DNA of 64,000 nt. Source: Parvibaculaceae bacterium. GTDB taxonomy: Bacteria > Pseudomonadota > Alphaproteobacteria > Parvibaculales > Parvibaculaceae. The notes beneath the pieces are model-generated. The model was not told the DNA's origin. It did not search any database and saw only the letters and a program-made list of their open reading frames with translations. Where the stretch lies: the NCBI GenBank assembly GCA_019636015.1, contig JAHBYJ010000001.1, forward strand, positions 992,001 through 1,056,000, read 5' to 3'. Made by a program: the position numbers and the translations under genes. Shown in pieces: positions 46,439 through 54,885 of this stretch (positions within the stretch are counted from its first letter, which is position 1; the number at the start of each line of letters is the position of its first letter).

Positions 46439-46849
46439 TTACTCGATCCTTGCGAGAAGCTCTTCCAGCGCGGCAAGGAATCTCGGCCAGCCCGCCTTTG
46501 CACCCTGGAAGTAGCGCGGCTGATCCTGCCGGAAGCCCGTCTGTTCCATCCGCAGCAGCGTTCCCGTGCGTGTCGGCGCGAGCGTCCACGTGACGGTGCT
46601 TTTGAGATTGTGGTCGCCCCATGTGTAGGAGAGCTTCCGCTGCGGCTCGATTTCCAGCACCCGGCCCTCGACCGCCCCCCACTCGGCGCGGAAGCTGAAC
46701 TCACGATCGAGAACGGGTACGAAATCATTCTTCATCAGCCATTCCTCCAGCAGATGCGGCTGCGTCAGCGCGCGCCAGATTTTTTCTGCCGGGAAAGGGA
46801 GCTCCCGTTCGATGGTGATGTTGAGCGTTTCGTCCGGGCCTTCGGTCAT
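46439..46849 (-). CDS. SRPBCC (AHSA1/START-like) protein
   Basis: 136-residue AHSA1-type START-like fold. The N-terminus ITIERELPFPAEKIWRALTQPHLLEEWL and the C-terminal GWPRFLAALEELLA are typical. Such proteins are very often encoded behind an ArsR regulator, as here, where the start overlaps its stop by 4 nt. They bind a hydrophobic ligand; the molecule is unknown. Confidence 0.9.
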   Translation of the reverse strand: MTEGPDETLNITIERELPFPAEKIWRALTQPHLLEEWLMKNDFVPVLDREFSFRAEWGAVEGRVLEIEPQRKLSYTWGDHNLKSTVTWTLAPTRTGTLLRMEQTGFRQDQPRYFQGAKAGWPRFLAALEELLARIE

Positions 46850-47169
46850 TGGTCCATCTTTCTGAGCAGCGCTTCCAGGTCGTCGAACCGGCTCTCCCAG
46901 AACCGGGTCATCTGTCTGGTCCATTCGGTCAGGGGGGCTAGAGCGTTGAGCTGCGCGCTGTAATGGGTCTGGCGGCCTTCGTGGCGATCCCGCACCAGCC
47001 CCGCGCGCTTGAGAATGCCGAGATGCTTTGAAACGGCGGGCTGGGAAATACCCGCCTGCGCCGTAAGGGCCCGAACTGTCTGCTCTCCGTCGCGGCAAAG
47101 CCGTTCGAACAGGGCCCGTCGCGTCGGATCGGCGAGTGTCCGGAAGAGGTCGTCATGGGGCTGGCGCAT
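46846..47169 (-). CDS. ArsR family transcriptional regulator
   Basis: 107-residue winged-helix repressor. It starts with a typical DLFRTLADPTRRALFERLC pattern, then the recognition helix GISQPAVSKHLGILKRAGLV and the wing RHEGRQTHY. It lacks the CxC metal site of ArsR/SmtB, so it belongs to the group coupled to AHSA1 proteins and is probably controlled by an unknown ligand or redox. Likely binds the palindrome at 47205-47220. Confidence 0.92.
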   Translation of the reverse strand: MRQPHDDLFRTLADPTRRALFERLCRDGEQTVRALTAQAGISQPAVSKHLGILKRAGLVRDRHEGRQTHYSAQLNALAPLTEWTRQMTRFWESRFDDLEALLRKMDQ

Positions 47170-47176
47170 TGTAATT

Positions 47177-47220
47177 CATAGCTCAAAGGTTATGAGTTTG
47201 ATCAATAACCTTGAGGTTAT
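47177..47220 (-). promoter_or_regulatory. Palindromic ArsR operator
   Basis: ATAACCT-TG-AGGTTAT (47205-47220) is a perfect 7-2-7 palindrome, 36 nt upstream of the ArsR ATG. A second AGGTTAT half-site (47187-47193) lies in an imperfect repeat CATAGCTCAAAGGTTATG (47177-47194). Two sites upstream suit autorepression by the ArsR dimer. Confidence 0.6.
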
Positions 47221-47263
47221 GCGTAAGTCAAGCACTCGCGTGTATCACGATTGATCACCAAAA

Positions 47264-47296
47264 TTGAACACTGTTCATTTTTCAGATATATGTTCA
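47264..47296 (+). promoter_or_regulatory. Promoter and TetR-type operator of the hotdog operon
   Basis: TTGAAC (47264-47269) and TATATG (47287-47292) are 17 bp apart. The perfect palindrome TGAACA-C-TGTTCA (47265-47277) overlaps the -35, and a further TGTTCA half-site sits at 47291-47296 over the -10. The TetR-family protein encoded second in this operon is the obvious candidate to bind it. Confidence 0.6.
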
Positions 47297-47319
47297 AAAC
47301 AAAAGTTGGAGCGGGAGCC

Positions 47320-48198
47320 ATGTCCTACGAGCATATTCTCTATGAGCGGCAGGGCCGGGTGGCGACCATCACGCTGAACCGGCCGGACAGGCTCAACGCC
47401 ATCGCCTCCGGCATGCCGCGCGAGATCGCCGCTGCTGTCGAGCGTGCGAACGAGGATGATGGCGTCCATGTGATCGTGTTGACCGGCGCGGGCCGCGCTT
47501 TCTGCGCGGGCTATGACCTGAAGGATTTTGCCGAGGCGCCGGCCGGCAATCGCGGCACCGGCGTCGCCGCGGGCGACGCGCGGCCCTGGGACCCGATGGT
47601 CGATTTCAACATGATGTTCGCAAACACGAGAGACTTCATGTCGCTCTGGCGTTCCTACAAGCCGACCGTCGCCAAGGTGCGCGGCTTCGCGGTCGCGGGC
47701 GGCTCGGACATCGCGCTCTGCTGCGACATGGTGGTGATGGCCGAGGATGCGAAGATCGGCTATCCGCCGGCCCGTGTCTGGGGCTGCCCCACCACCGCTA
47801 TGTGGGTCTATCGCCTGGGGCCGGAGCGCGCCAAGCGCATGCTCTTCACCGGCGATCTCGTGAGCGGGGTGGAAGCCGCCGAGATGGGGCTCGTGCTGGA
47901 GGCCGTGCCGGAAGCCGAACTCGATGCGCGGGTGGAAGCACTTGCAGAGCGCATGGCCGGTGTACCGCGCAATCAGCTGATGATGCAGAAACTCATGGTC
48001 AATCAGGCCTATGAGAATATGGGCCTGCAGACGACGCAGATGTTTGCCACACTGTTCGATGGCATTACCCGGCATTCGCCCGAAGGCGTCTGGTTCAAGG
48101 AGCGTGCGGAAACGGTCGGCTTCCAGCAGGCGGTGAAGGAGCGCGACAGCGGCGCGCCCATTGCCGAAGGAGTTTCCCGCTCGACATACAAGTTCTGA
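47320..48198 (+). CDS. Enoyl-CoA hydratase/isomerase family protein
   Basis: 292 residues. Crotonase motifs are present: AFCAGYDLKDF (oxyanion region), AVAGGSDIALCCDMV (second oxyanion Gly) and GYPPARVWGCPTTAMW. The Glu at the usual first catalytic position is Ser-Asp (GGSD), so the reaction may differ from simple hydration. Start 47320 follows GGAGCGGGAG. It opens an operon with TetR, three hotdog proteins and an acyl-CoA dehydrogenase; its stop shares one base with the TetR start. Confidence 0.9.
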   Translation: MSYEHILYERQGRVATITLNRPDRLNAIASGMPREIAAAVERANEDDGVHVIVLTGAGRAFCAGYDLKDFAEAPAGNRGTGVAAGDARPWDPMVDFNMMFANTRDFMSLWRSYKPTVAKVRGFAVAGGSDIALCCDMVVMAEDAKIGYPPARVWGCPTTAMWVYRLGPERAKRMLFTGDLVSGVEAAEMGLVLEAVPEAELDARVEALAERMAGVPRNQLMMQKLMVNQAYENMGLQTTQMFATLFDGITRHSPEGVWFKERAETVGFQQAVKERDSGAPIAEGVSRSTYKF

Positions 48199-48800
48199 TG
48201 TCGGGCGCCGCCGAAAGACGCCGCGAGGATCTGCGGGATCACAAGCGCAAGGCGATCCTCGCCGCCGCGCGCCGCGTCTGCGATACGGGCGGGCCCGAGG
48301 CGCTCACCATGCGCGCCGTTGCTGCCGAAGCAGGCTATGCGCCGGGCGCCGTCTATTCCTATTTCGCAGGCATAGATGAACTCGCCATCGCCTTGACGGC
48401 AGAAGAACTCGGCCATCTCGCAAGGCGGATGCGCGAGGCGGCCGAACGCGCCACAAGCTCCGCCGCCGCACTCGAAGCCGCCGCCAGAGAGGCGCTGAAG
48501 GCGACGGCGGGCAATGCGCCCCATGTCCGCCTTGCCGGCCGCCTCATGTCGGCGGAAGCGCTTCCCGCCGATCTCGACCGCGCGGTAACGGGTCGCGTCA
48601 TCGCCATTCTCGAAACCCTGGGTGGTCCGCTGCGCGCCGCAACGGGCCTCAAGGGCGAAGCCGCGCACCGCGAGATCCTCTGCCTTGCGGCACTCCTCAT
48701 CGGCCTGCGCGTTCTTGAAGGCTCGGGACGCCTCGCACCCCTCGGCTTCACCGCCGAGAGCCTTCTCGCGCACCGGCTCGCCGCCTTGCCCGAGGCATGA
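48198..48800 (+). CDS. TetR family transcriptional regulator
   Basis: 200 residues. The helix-turn-helix is KRKAILAAARRVCDTGGPEAL, then TMRAVAAEAGYAPGAVYSYF. The C-terminal domain is Ala/Leu-rich and unassigned; the family often binds acyl-CoA or fatty acids. It starts in a TGATG overlap with the hydratase stop. The palindromic sites at 47265-47296 are its probable operators, which would make the operon autoregulated and inducible by an acyl-CoA-like ligand. Confidence 0.92.
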   Translation: MSGAAERRREDLRDHKRKAILAAARRVCDTGGPEALTMRAVAAEAGYAPGAVYSYFAGIDELAIALTAEELGHLARRMREAAERATSSAAALEAAAREALKATAGNAPHVRLAGRLMSAEALPADLDRAVTGRVIAILETLGGPLRAATGLKGEAAHREILCLAALLIGLRVLEGSGRLAPLGFTAESLLAHRLAALPEA

Positions 48801-48859
48801 CAAGCGCGAGCCGTGCCCCTATGCTTCGGCACCCGCCATTCAATCCTTCAAAAGACCCG

Positions 48860-49771
48860 ATGACCGGATTTCTCGATACGTTTCGCGGCACCGTGAATAC
48901 ATGGGAGTGCGATGAAGTCGGCCATATGAACGTGCAGTTCTATGTCGCCCGCGCCTCAGACGCCGCCTTCTATCTGCGCCATGCGCTGGGCCTCTCGCCG
49001 TCCCAGGTGCGGGGCGAGCACCGCGCCATGGTGGCGCTTGAGGAACATATCCGTTTCCACCGCGAACTCCGCGCAGGCGACATCATGCATATGCGCTCGC
49101 GGCCCGTCGAAATCCGCGACCGCACGTTGGTGAGCTTCCACGAACTCTTCAATTCATCGACCGGCGCGGTCTCGGCGACCGTCACTGCCATCTCGGGGCA
49201 TTTCGATCTCGACAGCCGGAAGCTCGTTCCCTGGCCGGATGAGGCGAGAGAGCGCGCGGCGCCTTATCTTGGTCCCCTGCCGCCTCATGCCGAAGCACGC
49301 GGCGTCGAGCGCGAAAAGCGCCTGCCCGATCTCCGCCTCGAAGACGCGAGATACTTCATCGAGATCTATCGCGGCGCCGTCATGCCTTGGGAATGCGACG
49401 ATTTCGGACACATGAATTCGCGTTTCTATATGGCGCGCTTTTCCGATGGCGCCGGCCATCTCTGGCAGGCGCTCGGTTTCGGCAAGCGCGACATGCTGGA
49501 GCGGCGGCGCGGCACCGTCGTTCTCGAAATGCGCCTCAATTACCATCGCGAGGTCCGCTCCGGCGCGATGCTCGTGGTCCGCAGCACGCTCACCCGCGTC
49601 GAAGGCAAGACGCTCACTTTCGTTCACTTCATGTTCGATGCGGAAACGGGCCTCCTCGCCGCAACGGGCGAGGCGATCGCCGTCATGCTCGATCTCGACG
49701 CGCGCAAGACGGTCGCCTTCACGAATGAGGAACGCGCCGCCATTCGCCCCCATGTGAGGGCCCTCGCATGA
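48860..49771 (+). CDS. Double-hotdog thioesterase-like protein, paralog 1
   Basis: 303 residues made of two 4HBT_2-like hotdog halves, each with the active-site motif. The N half has WECDEVGHMN (Asp18) and the C half WECDDFGHMN (Asp180), each followed by a typical YHRE/FHRELRAGD strand. Both motifs are complete, so both halves could be catalytic. It should hydrolyse an acyl-CoA. Start 48860 matches its paralog's MTGxxDT beginning; an in-frame ATG at 48797 that overlaps the TetR stop is an alternative. Its stop overlaps paralog 2 by 4 nt. Confidence 0.85.
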   Translation: MTGFLDTFRGTVNTWECDEVGHMNVQFYVARASDAAFYLRHALGLSPSQVRGEHRAMVALEEHIRFHRELRAGDIMHMRSRPVEIRDRTLVSFHELFNSSTGAVSATVTAISGHFDLDSRKLVPWPDEARERAAPYLGPLPPHAEARGVEREKRLPDLRLEDARYFIEIYRGAVMPWECDDFGHMNSRFYMARFSDGAGHLWQALGFGKRDMLERRRGTVVLEMRLNYHREVRSGAMLVVRSTLTRVEGKTLTFVHFMFDAETGLLAATGEAIAVMLDLDARKTVAFTNEERAAIRPHVRALA

Positions 49772-50661
49772 CCGGCATGATCGACACCTACAAGGGCTAT
49801 GTCTCGCTGCAGGAATGCGACGAGATGGGCCATATGAATATCCAGCATTACATCTCGAAAAGCTCCGACAGCTCCTACAATCTGCGCGTGGCGCTCGGCC
49901 ATGCCGCGCTCGATCAGGCGGCATCCGGCCTCGGCTATGTCGCGCTCGAACATCACATCCGCTTTCACCGCGAACTTCGCGCAAGCGACCTCGTCACCAT
50001 CCGCTCCGGTATCGTGGAAATTCGCGACAAGACCATGCGCATCTATCAGGAAATGCGCGAGGCGCTGGATGACCGCCTTGCCGCAACCTATGTGGTCGAT
50101 ACCGGCTGCCTCGATCTCGAAACGCGCCGCCTCGCGCCTTGGCCCGATCATGTGCGCGCAAGGGCGGAGAAGATGCGCGTCTCATTGCCGCCCGAAGCCG
50201 AAGCCCGTTCGCTGCCGCGCGAGGCCGTGGAGCGCGATGTCTCGCTTGCCCGCGCAGATGCCGAAGGCATGACGGAGACGAACCGCTCCGTCGTCAACAC
50301 ATGGGAATGCGACACGAACGGGCACATGAATGCGCGCTTCTTCATGGCGCGCTTTTCCGATGCGCAGGGCCATATGTGGGCCCATGCGGGGCTCGGCCGC
50401 CATGAACAGGCAGCGCGCGGCCTTGCAACGGCGACGGTCGAGATGCGCCTCACCTATCTGCGCGAGTTGCGCGCGGGCGAGACGCTTTTCGTGCGCACCG
50501 CGATCCTGAAAACGGAGGGGAAGACACTCCGCTACCGGCATTGGCTCTTCAGCGGCGACACGGGCGAGCCCGCCTGCGCAGCCGAAGGTGCGGCGCTCCT
50601 CTTCGACAAGGCGACGCGTAGGGCCGTTCCCCTGCCGGAGCCGATCCGCCAGCGCCTCTAG
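49768..50661 (+). CDS. Double-hotdog thioesterase-like protein, paralog 2
   Basis: 297 residues with two hotdog halves. The N-half motif is LQECDEMGHMN (Asp18; Trp before ECD replaced by Gln) and the C half WECDTNGHMN (Asp182). The C half also has ARFFMARFSDAQGHMW. Overlaps paralog 1 by ATGA. The gene order and similarity to both neighbours point to tandem duplication of a fused double-hotdog ancestor. Partner or substrate unknown; probably acyl-CoA. Confidence 0.85.
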   Translation: MTGMIDTYKGYVSLQECDEMGHMNIQHYISKSSDSSYNLRVALGHAALDQAASGLGYVALEHHIRFHRELRASDLVTIRSGIVEIRDKTMRIYQEMREALDDRLAATYVVDTGCLDLETRRLAPWPDHVRARAEKMRVSLPPEAEARSLPREAVERDVSLARADAEGMTETNRSVVNTWECDTNGHMNARFFMARFSDAQGHMWAHAGLGRHEQAARGLATATVEMRLTYLRELRAGETLFVRTAILKTEGKTLRYRHWLFSGDTGEPACAAEGAALLFDKATRRAVPLPEPIRQRL

Positions 50662-50692
50662 AAAATTCGCAATCAAGAAACGGAAGAAAAAC

Positions 50693-51613
50693 ATGAGCGA
50701 GATGATCGAAGTCGCAAGGTCGAGTGTCCAGACATGGGAATGCGACCAGATGGGGCACATGAATGTGCAGTTCTATGTCGAGAAGGCGGGGCAGGGGCTT
50801 GCCGCACTCGGCCTCGCGCTCGGGCTTGGGCCCCGCTTCGCGCGTAACGAAGGCGCACGGCTGCAGGTGAGCGATCATCATGTCCGCTTCCTGCGCGAGC
50901 AGCGTCCCGGCGCGCCCTTCTTTCTGCGCGCCGGTATTCTCGAAGTGCGCGACTATGGCCTCAGCGTCTATGAGGAGATGGTGAACACGGCATCGGGCGA
51001 ACCGGCCGCCACCTTCAATGCCGAAGTGCAATGGGTGGACGATGAAACGCGCGAGGCGAAGCCGCTGCCCGCCAGGGCGAAGACGGCGGCGAAGTCGCTC
51101 ATCGTGGAGCGCTCGGCGCATGGCGCTCCGCGCGGCCTCGAACTTTACGATCCGCGCCCCGCACCGAAGCTGAAGGAAGCGGATGCGATGGGCATGGTCC
51201 GCGTCTGGCAGGGCGAGATCGCGCCCGCGCTTTGCGACGCGCAGGGCTTCCTTACCGTGCGCAATTTCATGGGCATCGTCTCGGACGGCATCCCGAACCT
51301 GCTGGTGCAGACGAACGGCACGGACCGCTCGAAGACGCCGACCATCGGCGGCGCCGCGCTTGAATACCGCTTCGTCTATCGCCGCTATCCGCGCATCGGC
51401 GACATCGTCACGCTCAGGAGCGGGCTGAAACAGGTGGGCCCGAAAACCTATACCTGGTGCCACTGGCTGTTCGATCTGGAAACCGGCGAGGCGATTGCGA
51501 CCGCCGAGGCCGTCGCCATCGCGCTCGATCTCACCACGCGCAAGGCGATCCCGATACCGGAAGAAATGCGCACGCACCTTGAATCTCTGGTGATCGAAGG
51601 GCTCGGCGTCTGA
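50693..51613 (+). CDS. Double-hotdog thioesterase-like protein, paralog 3
   Basis: 306 residues. The N half keeps WECDQMGHMN (Asp18), but the C half reads ALCDAQGFLT (Asp182): the Trp, Glu, His, Met and Asn of the motif are lost while Cys-Asp-x-x-Gly remains. The C half is therefore probably structural or has a changed specificity. Start 50693 follows GGAAGA; an upstream in-frame extension runs into paralog 2. It is 31 nt after paralog 2. Confidence 0.85.
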   Translation: MSEMIEVARSSVQTWECDQMGHMNVQFYVEKAGQGLAALGLALGLGPRFARNEGARLQVSDHHVRFLREQRPGAPFFLRAGILEVRDYGLSVYEEMVNTASGEPAATFNAEVQWVDDETREAKPLPARAKTAAKSLIVERSAHGAPRGLELYDPRPAPKLKEADAMGMVRVWQGEIAPALCDAQGFLTVRNFMGIVSDGIPNLLVQTNGTDRSKTPTIGGAALEYRFVYRRYPRIGDIVTLRSGLKQVGPKTYTWCHWLFDLETGEAIATAEAVAIALDLTTRKAIPIPEEMRTHLESLVIEGLGV

Positions 51614-51634
51614 CATAGAAAGAGGGGAAGGGAT

Positions 51635-52786
51635 ATGGGAGGATTTCTTCGTTATCTGCTGACGCCCGATGAGGCAGCGCTGCTCGACCGTGCGGCCTCA
51701 TTCACCGAAGGGACCGTGCGTCCGAACGCGGTTATGTGGGAGCGCGCGCGCCGCCAGCCCGTTGAGGCGCTGCGGGAGGCAGCGTCCCTCGGTCTCCTTC
51801 GCCTCGAAACGCCAAAGCCGCAAGGCGGCCTCGGCCAGCGTTATCTTCTCAAGCTCGCGCTTTGCGAGGAAATGTCCCGCGCCGACATGGCTTTCACCTT
51901 CGCGATGGTGAACACGCAGAATGTCGTGGTCCGGCTTGCGGTCTCGCTCAATGCGCATCACCGCGATGACCTTGTCCCCGCCCTCATGTCGGGCGAGATA
52001 TTCGGCGCAACGGCGCTGAGTGAGCCAGGCGCCGGCAGCGACTTTTCCTCGATCCGCACAAGCGCCCGGAAAGTGGATGGCGGCTGGCGCCTCGACGGCG
52101 AAAAGGGGTGGATCACCAATGCCGCGATCGCCGATCTCTTCATCACCTATGTGCAGACCGATCCCGCCGCCGGCTGGCGCGGCATTGCCTGTTTCCTCGT
52201 CGATGCGCGGCGGCCGGGCTTCACGCGCCGCCCTGCCTACGACCTCCTGGGCGGCCACGCGATCGGCGCGGGCGGCTTTGCGCTCGAAAACTACATCGCA
52301 AGTGAAGACGACATGCTCGCCCCGCCCGGCGAGGCCTTCAAGCTTGCCATGAAGGGCGTGAATGGCGCGCGCGTCTATGTTGCCGCCATGTGCGCGGGAA
52401 TGCTGGCGGATGCGCTTCACAAGGCGCTTCGCTACGGCGCCTCGCGCGAGACTTTCGGAAGGAAGCTGCTCGATCATCAGGGGCTCAACTGGTCGCTCGG
52501 CGATGTGGCAAACGATCTTGAGGCCCTGCGCGCGCTCACCGCTCATGCCGGTCAGTTGATCGACAGCGACGGCGATGCGGTGATGGCGGCCGCCCATGCG
52601 AAGAAGTTTGCTGGCCGCGTGACTCTGCCGCGCATCGCGGATTGCATTCAGGCCATGGGCGCAAACGGGCTCCACGAGGAGCACGGCCTTGGCCGCCACC
52701 TTGCCTGCGCCAAGATTGCGGCCTATACGGATGGCAGCACGGAGATCATGAACGAGCGCATCGGTGCCGGGCTGAAAGCGCTCTAG
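51635..52786 (+). CDS. Acyl-CoA dehydrogenase with Asp at the catalytic position
   Basis: 383 residues. FAD-binding motifs are ALSEPGAGSDFS and GEKGWITNA. The residue at the usual YEGT Glu position is Asp366 in YTDGSTEI, and the alternative isovaleryl-type position is Ala (NGARVYV), so Asp366 is the only visible candidate base. Similar Asp-containing motifs occur in ACAD10/11-type enzymes that act on hydroxylated or unusual acyl-CoAs. It ends the hotdog operon, starting 22 nt after paralog 3, and overlaps the convergent hydrolase by 4 nt. Confidence 0.92.
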   Translation: MGGFLRYLLTPDEAALLDRAASFTEGTVRPNAVMWERARRQPVEALREAASLGLLRLETPKPQGGLGQRYLLKLALCEEMSRADMAFTFAMVNTQNVVVRLAVSLNAHHRDDLVPALMSGEIFGATALSEPGAGSDFSSIRTSARKVDGGWRLDGEKGWITNAAIADLFITYVQTDPAAGWRGIACFLVDARRPGFTRRPAYDLLGGHAIGAGGFALENYIASEDDMLAPPGEAFKLAMKGVNGARVYVAAMCAGMLADALHKALRYGASRETFGRKLLDHQGLNWSLGDVANDLEALRALTAHAGQLIDSDGDAVMAAAHAKKFAGRVTLPRIADCIQAMGANGLHEEHGLGRHLACAKIAAYTDGSTEIMNERIGAGLKAL

Positions 52787-53703
52787 CGTTCTTCCGCTTC
52801 CAGCCTGTCCGTGAAGGCGCGGATTTCCTGCGCCACCACATCCGGAAATTCCATCGGCAGGAAATGCGTCGAGCCCTTCACCTGCAGCACATGCGCCTTG
52901 GGGTCGCGCCGCTTCAGCAGCGTGGGGAAGGGCGGGCGGCAGGTCGTTCCATGTTCGGCATAGAGCATGGCGAAGGGCACATGCAGCACGCGCACGGCCT
53001 TGCCGATATTGTGGCCCTGCGCGCGGAAGTTCGCCGCTTCCCAGGCGGGCGCGCATGAAAGCTCGATTTGCCCGTCATCGCGTGCCCGCGTCCCGCCCGC
53101 AATATAGTCCTCGATGAAGCCGCGCGGCCATGTCTTGAAGGCGCCGCGCCCCTCATATCGCGACACGGCGGTCTCCTTGTCTGGGAAAATCGCGCGCCGC
53201 TTTTCCGCGCCGAGCGCGAGCGGATTGCCGTCGAACCCGAGCCGCTGCGAGAGCAGCATGGTGTAGCGCGCGCCCGAGGGTATCATCACCGGATCGACGA
53301 GGACGAGCCCGCGCACGAGATCGGGCCGCGCCGCAGCCGCCATGACGCTCGCCGCACCGCCCATCGAATGACCGGCGAGAATGATCTTCCGCCCTGTCGC
53401 CTTCACGAAGGGCTCGATCATGGCAATGAGATCGTCGCGATAGACATACCAGTTGCGGTGGCGTGCAGGATCGGCGGGCAGCCTCGTCGCGCCATGTCCG
53501 CGCGCATCCCAGGCGCGGATATGGAAGCGGTCGGAAAGGCCGGAAAGAATCCGCGAATAGGTCTGCCCGTTGAAGCCGTTGGCATGGGCAAAGTGGAGCG
53601 GCGTCTTGTGCGGATCGTCCGCGCCCCATTCGAGGTATGAAATCGCACCCTGCGGCTGCGGCAGCTCGCGCCGCACCGGCATCTCGTACACAACGGAGTT
53701 CAT
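52783..53703 (-). CDS. Alpha/beta hydrolase
   Basis: 306 residues. The HFANGFN stretch near the N-terminus resembles an oxyanion HG region. The nucleophile Ser is in AGHSMGGA and the His is in GSTHFLPMEFPD. It is a general esterase/lipase-type fold without a clear substrate. I use the ATG at 53703, 5 nt after the preceding stop; a GTG at 53739 would overlap it. Confidence 0.88.
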   Translation of the reverse strand: MNSVVYEMPVRRELPQPQGAISYLEWGADDPHKTPLHFAHANGFNGQTYSRILSGLSDRFHIRAWDARGHGATRLPADPARHRNWYVYRDDLIAMIEPFVKATGRKIILAGHSMGGAASVMAAAARPDLVRGLVLVDPVMIPSGARYTMLLSQRLGFDGNPLALGAEKRRAIFPDKETAVSRYEGRGAFKTWPRGFIEDYIAGGTRARDDGQIELSCAPAWEAANFRAQGHNIGKAVRVLHVPFAMLYAEHGTTCRPPFPTLLKRRDPKAHVLQVKGSTHFLPMEFPDVVAQEIRAFTDRLEAEER

Positions 53704-53708
53704 CGAGT

Positions 53709-54881
53709 TCAATCCAGCAGTTTCTTCTTCTTGAGCCACCCGGCCACAATGCCGACGGCTTCGGCCACCTTGTCCGGCTGCCCTATATAATAGTGTGTCG
53801 CGCCTTTGACGACATGAAGTTCCTTGTCGTCATGGCCGACGCCCGCGAAAATCCGCGCGGCGTGGCTCGGCGTACAGCCGTCATCGGCGCTGTTCTCGAT
53901 CACGAGCACGGGCACCGAAATGTCGCCGGCGCATTTCGGCCCGTTCGCCCGGCTTTCGCGGTAGGACCATTGCGAGAGCCAGGAGCGGAGCGAGGAATAG
54001 CGTGCCAGCCCCGCCGGCATCATATTGACGGTCTTCGGCTCGCCCATGAAGCACCAGTTCGGCCCCTTGCGGTCGTTCGGGTCGATGGAAAGATCGAGCC
54101 AGCGCGGGTCGGCCATCGTGCCATGCACGACGAAACTGCGCTCGTCGCCGCCGCGCCCCTCCCGCTTCAGCCGCTCCAGCGTGCCGCGCACCCAGGCGTC
54201 GATCCGCCCCGAGCGCGCGATCTGCGCCGCGCGGAAGCGTTCGAGATAGGCATCGGTATAGGGCGGCTGGTTCGGATTGCGCGGATCGTAGAGATCGAGC
54301 TCAACATCGCGATCTTGCGGGTCGAGTTCGTTGCGGATCGAAGGGTCGAGCCATTCGGTCAGCGTGATTGCGCGGCTCACATGCGCCGCGAGCTGCAGCA
54401 CGGCGTCGGCAGGAATGAGCCCGGCGCCCGCAACATCCACAGGGTCGCCCCAGGGTGTCGCCGTGATCGTCGGTTTCTCGGCTTGGCTTTGATAGAACAT
54501 CGACAGCGAGCCGCCGCCCGACCATCCCGCCAGCACGACTTTCTCGAAGCCGAGCTTCTCCTTCGCATAGCGCACATAATGGCCGAGATCGAGAAGCACC
54601 TTCTCCATGATGAGAGCACTGTCATTGTGCGGATAGCGGCTGCCGCAGGTGAGGCAGGGAATGCCAGCCGCTGCCAGCGCGTTCGGCATCGGCAGCAGGT
54701 TCATCGTGCCCGACGGATGCATGAAGATCAGCACCGTCTTCGACGTCGCGCCTTTCGGCTTCAGGTATTGGCCCTCGACGACGATCGTGTCGAGCGCGCC
54801 CGCATAGGTCTCCTTGAAGAGGGACTTCTCCTGCCAATGCAGGTGAAAGGGGATGCGCTCGACCTCGTATCGCCCGCTCAT
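53709..54881 (-). CDS. Alpha/beta hydrolase (long, 390 aa)
   Basis: 390 residues. The nucleophile elbow is AGWSGGGS, the acid probably Asp in NSADDGCTP, and the His in GATHYYIGQPD. A large inserted region (about residues 150-280) rich in Asp/Arg/Trp separates the elbow from the acid, so the substrate may be large or polar. It lies between an enoyl-CoA hydratase and another hydrolase in one operon, with a 4-nt gap upstream. Substrate unknown. Confidence 0.88.
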   Translation of the reverse strand: MSGRYEVERIPFHLHWQEKSLFKETYAGALDTIVVEGQYLKPKGATSKTVLIFMHPSGTMNLLPMPNALAAAGIPCLTCGSRYPHNDSALIMEKVLLDLGHYVRYAKEKLGFEKVVLAGWSGGGSLSMFYQSQAEKPTITATPWGDPVDVAGAGLIPADAVLQLAAHVSRAITLTEWLDPSIRNELDPQDRDVELDLYDPRNPNQPPYTDAYLERFRAAQIARSGRIDAWVRGTLERLKREGRGGDERSFVVHGTMADPRWLDLSIDPNDRKGPNWCFMGEPKTVNMMPAGLARYSSLRSWLSQWSYRESRANGPKCAGDISVPVLVIENSADDGCTPSHAARIFAGVGHDDKELHVVKGATHYYIGQPDKVAEAVGIVAGWLKKKKLLD

Positions 54882-54885
54882 GGCG

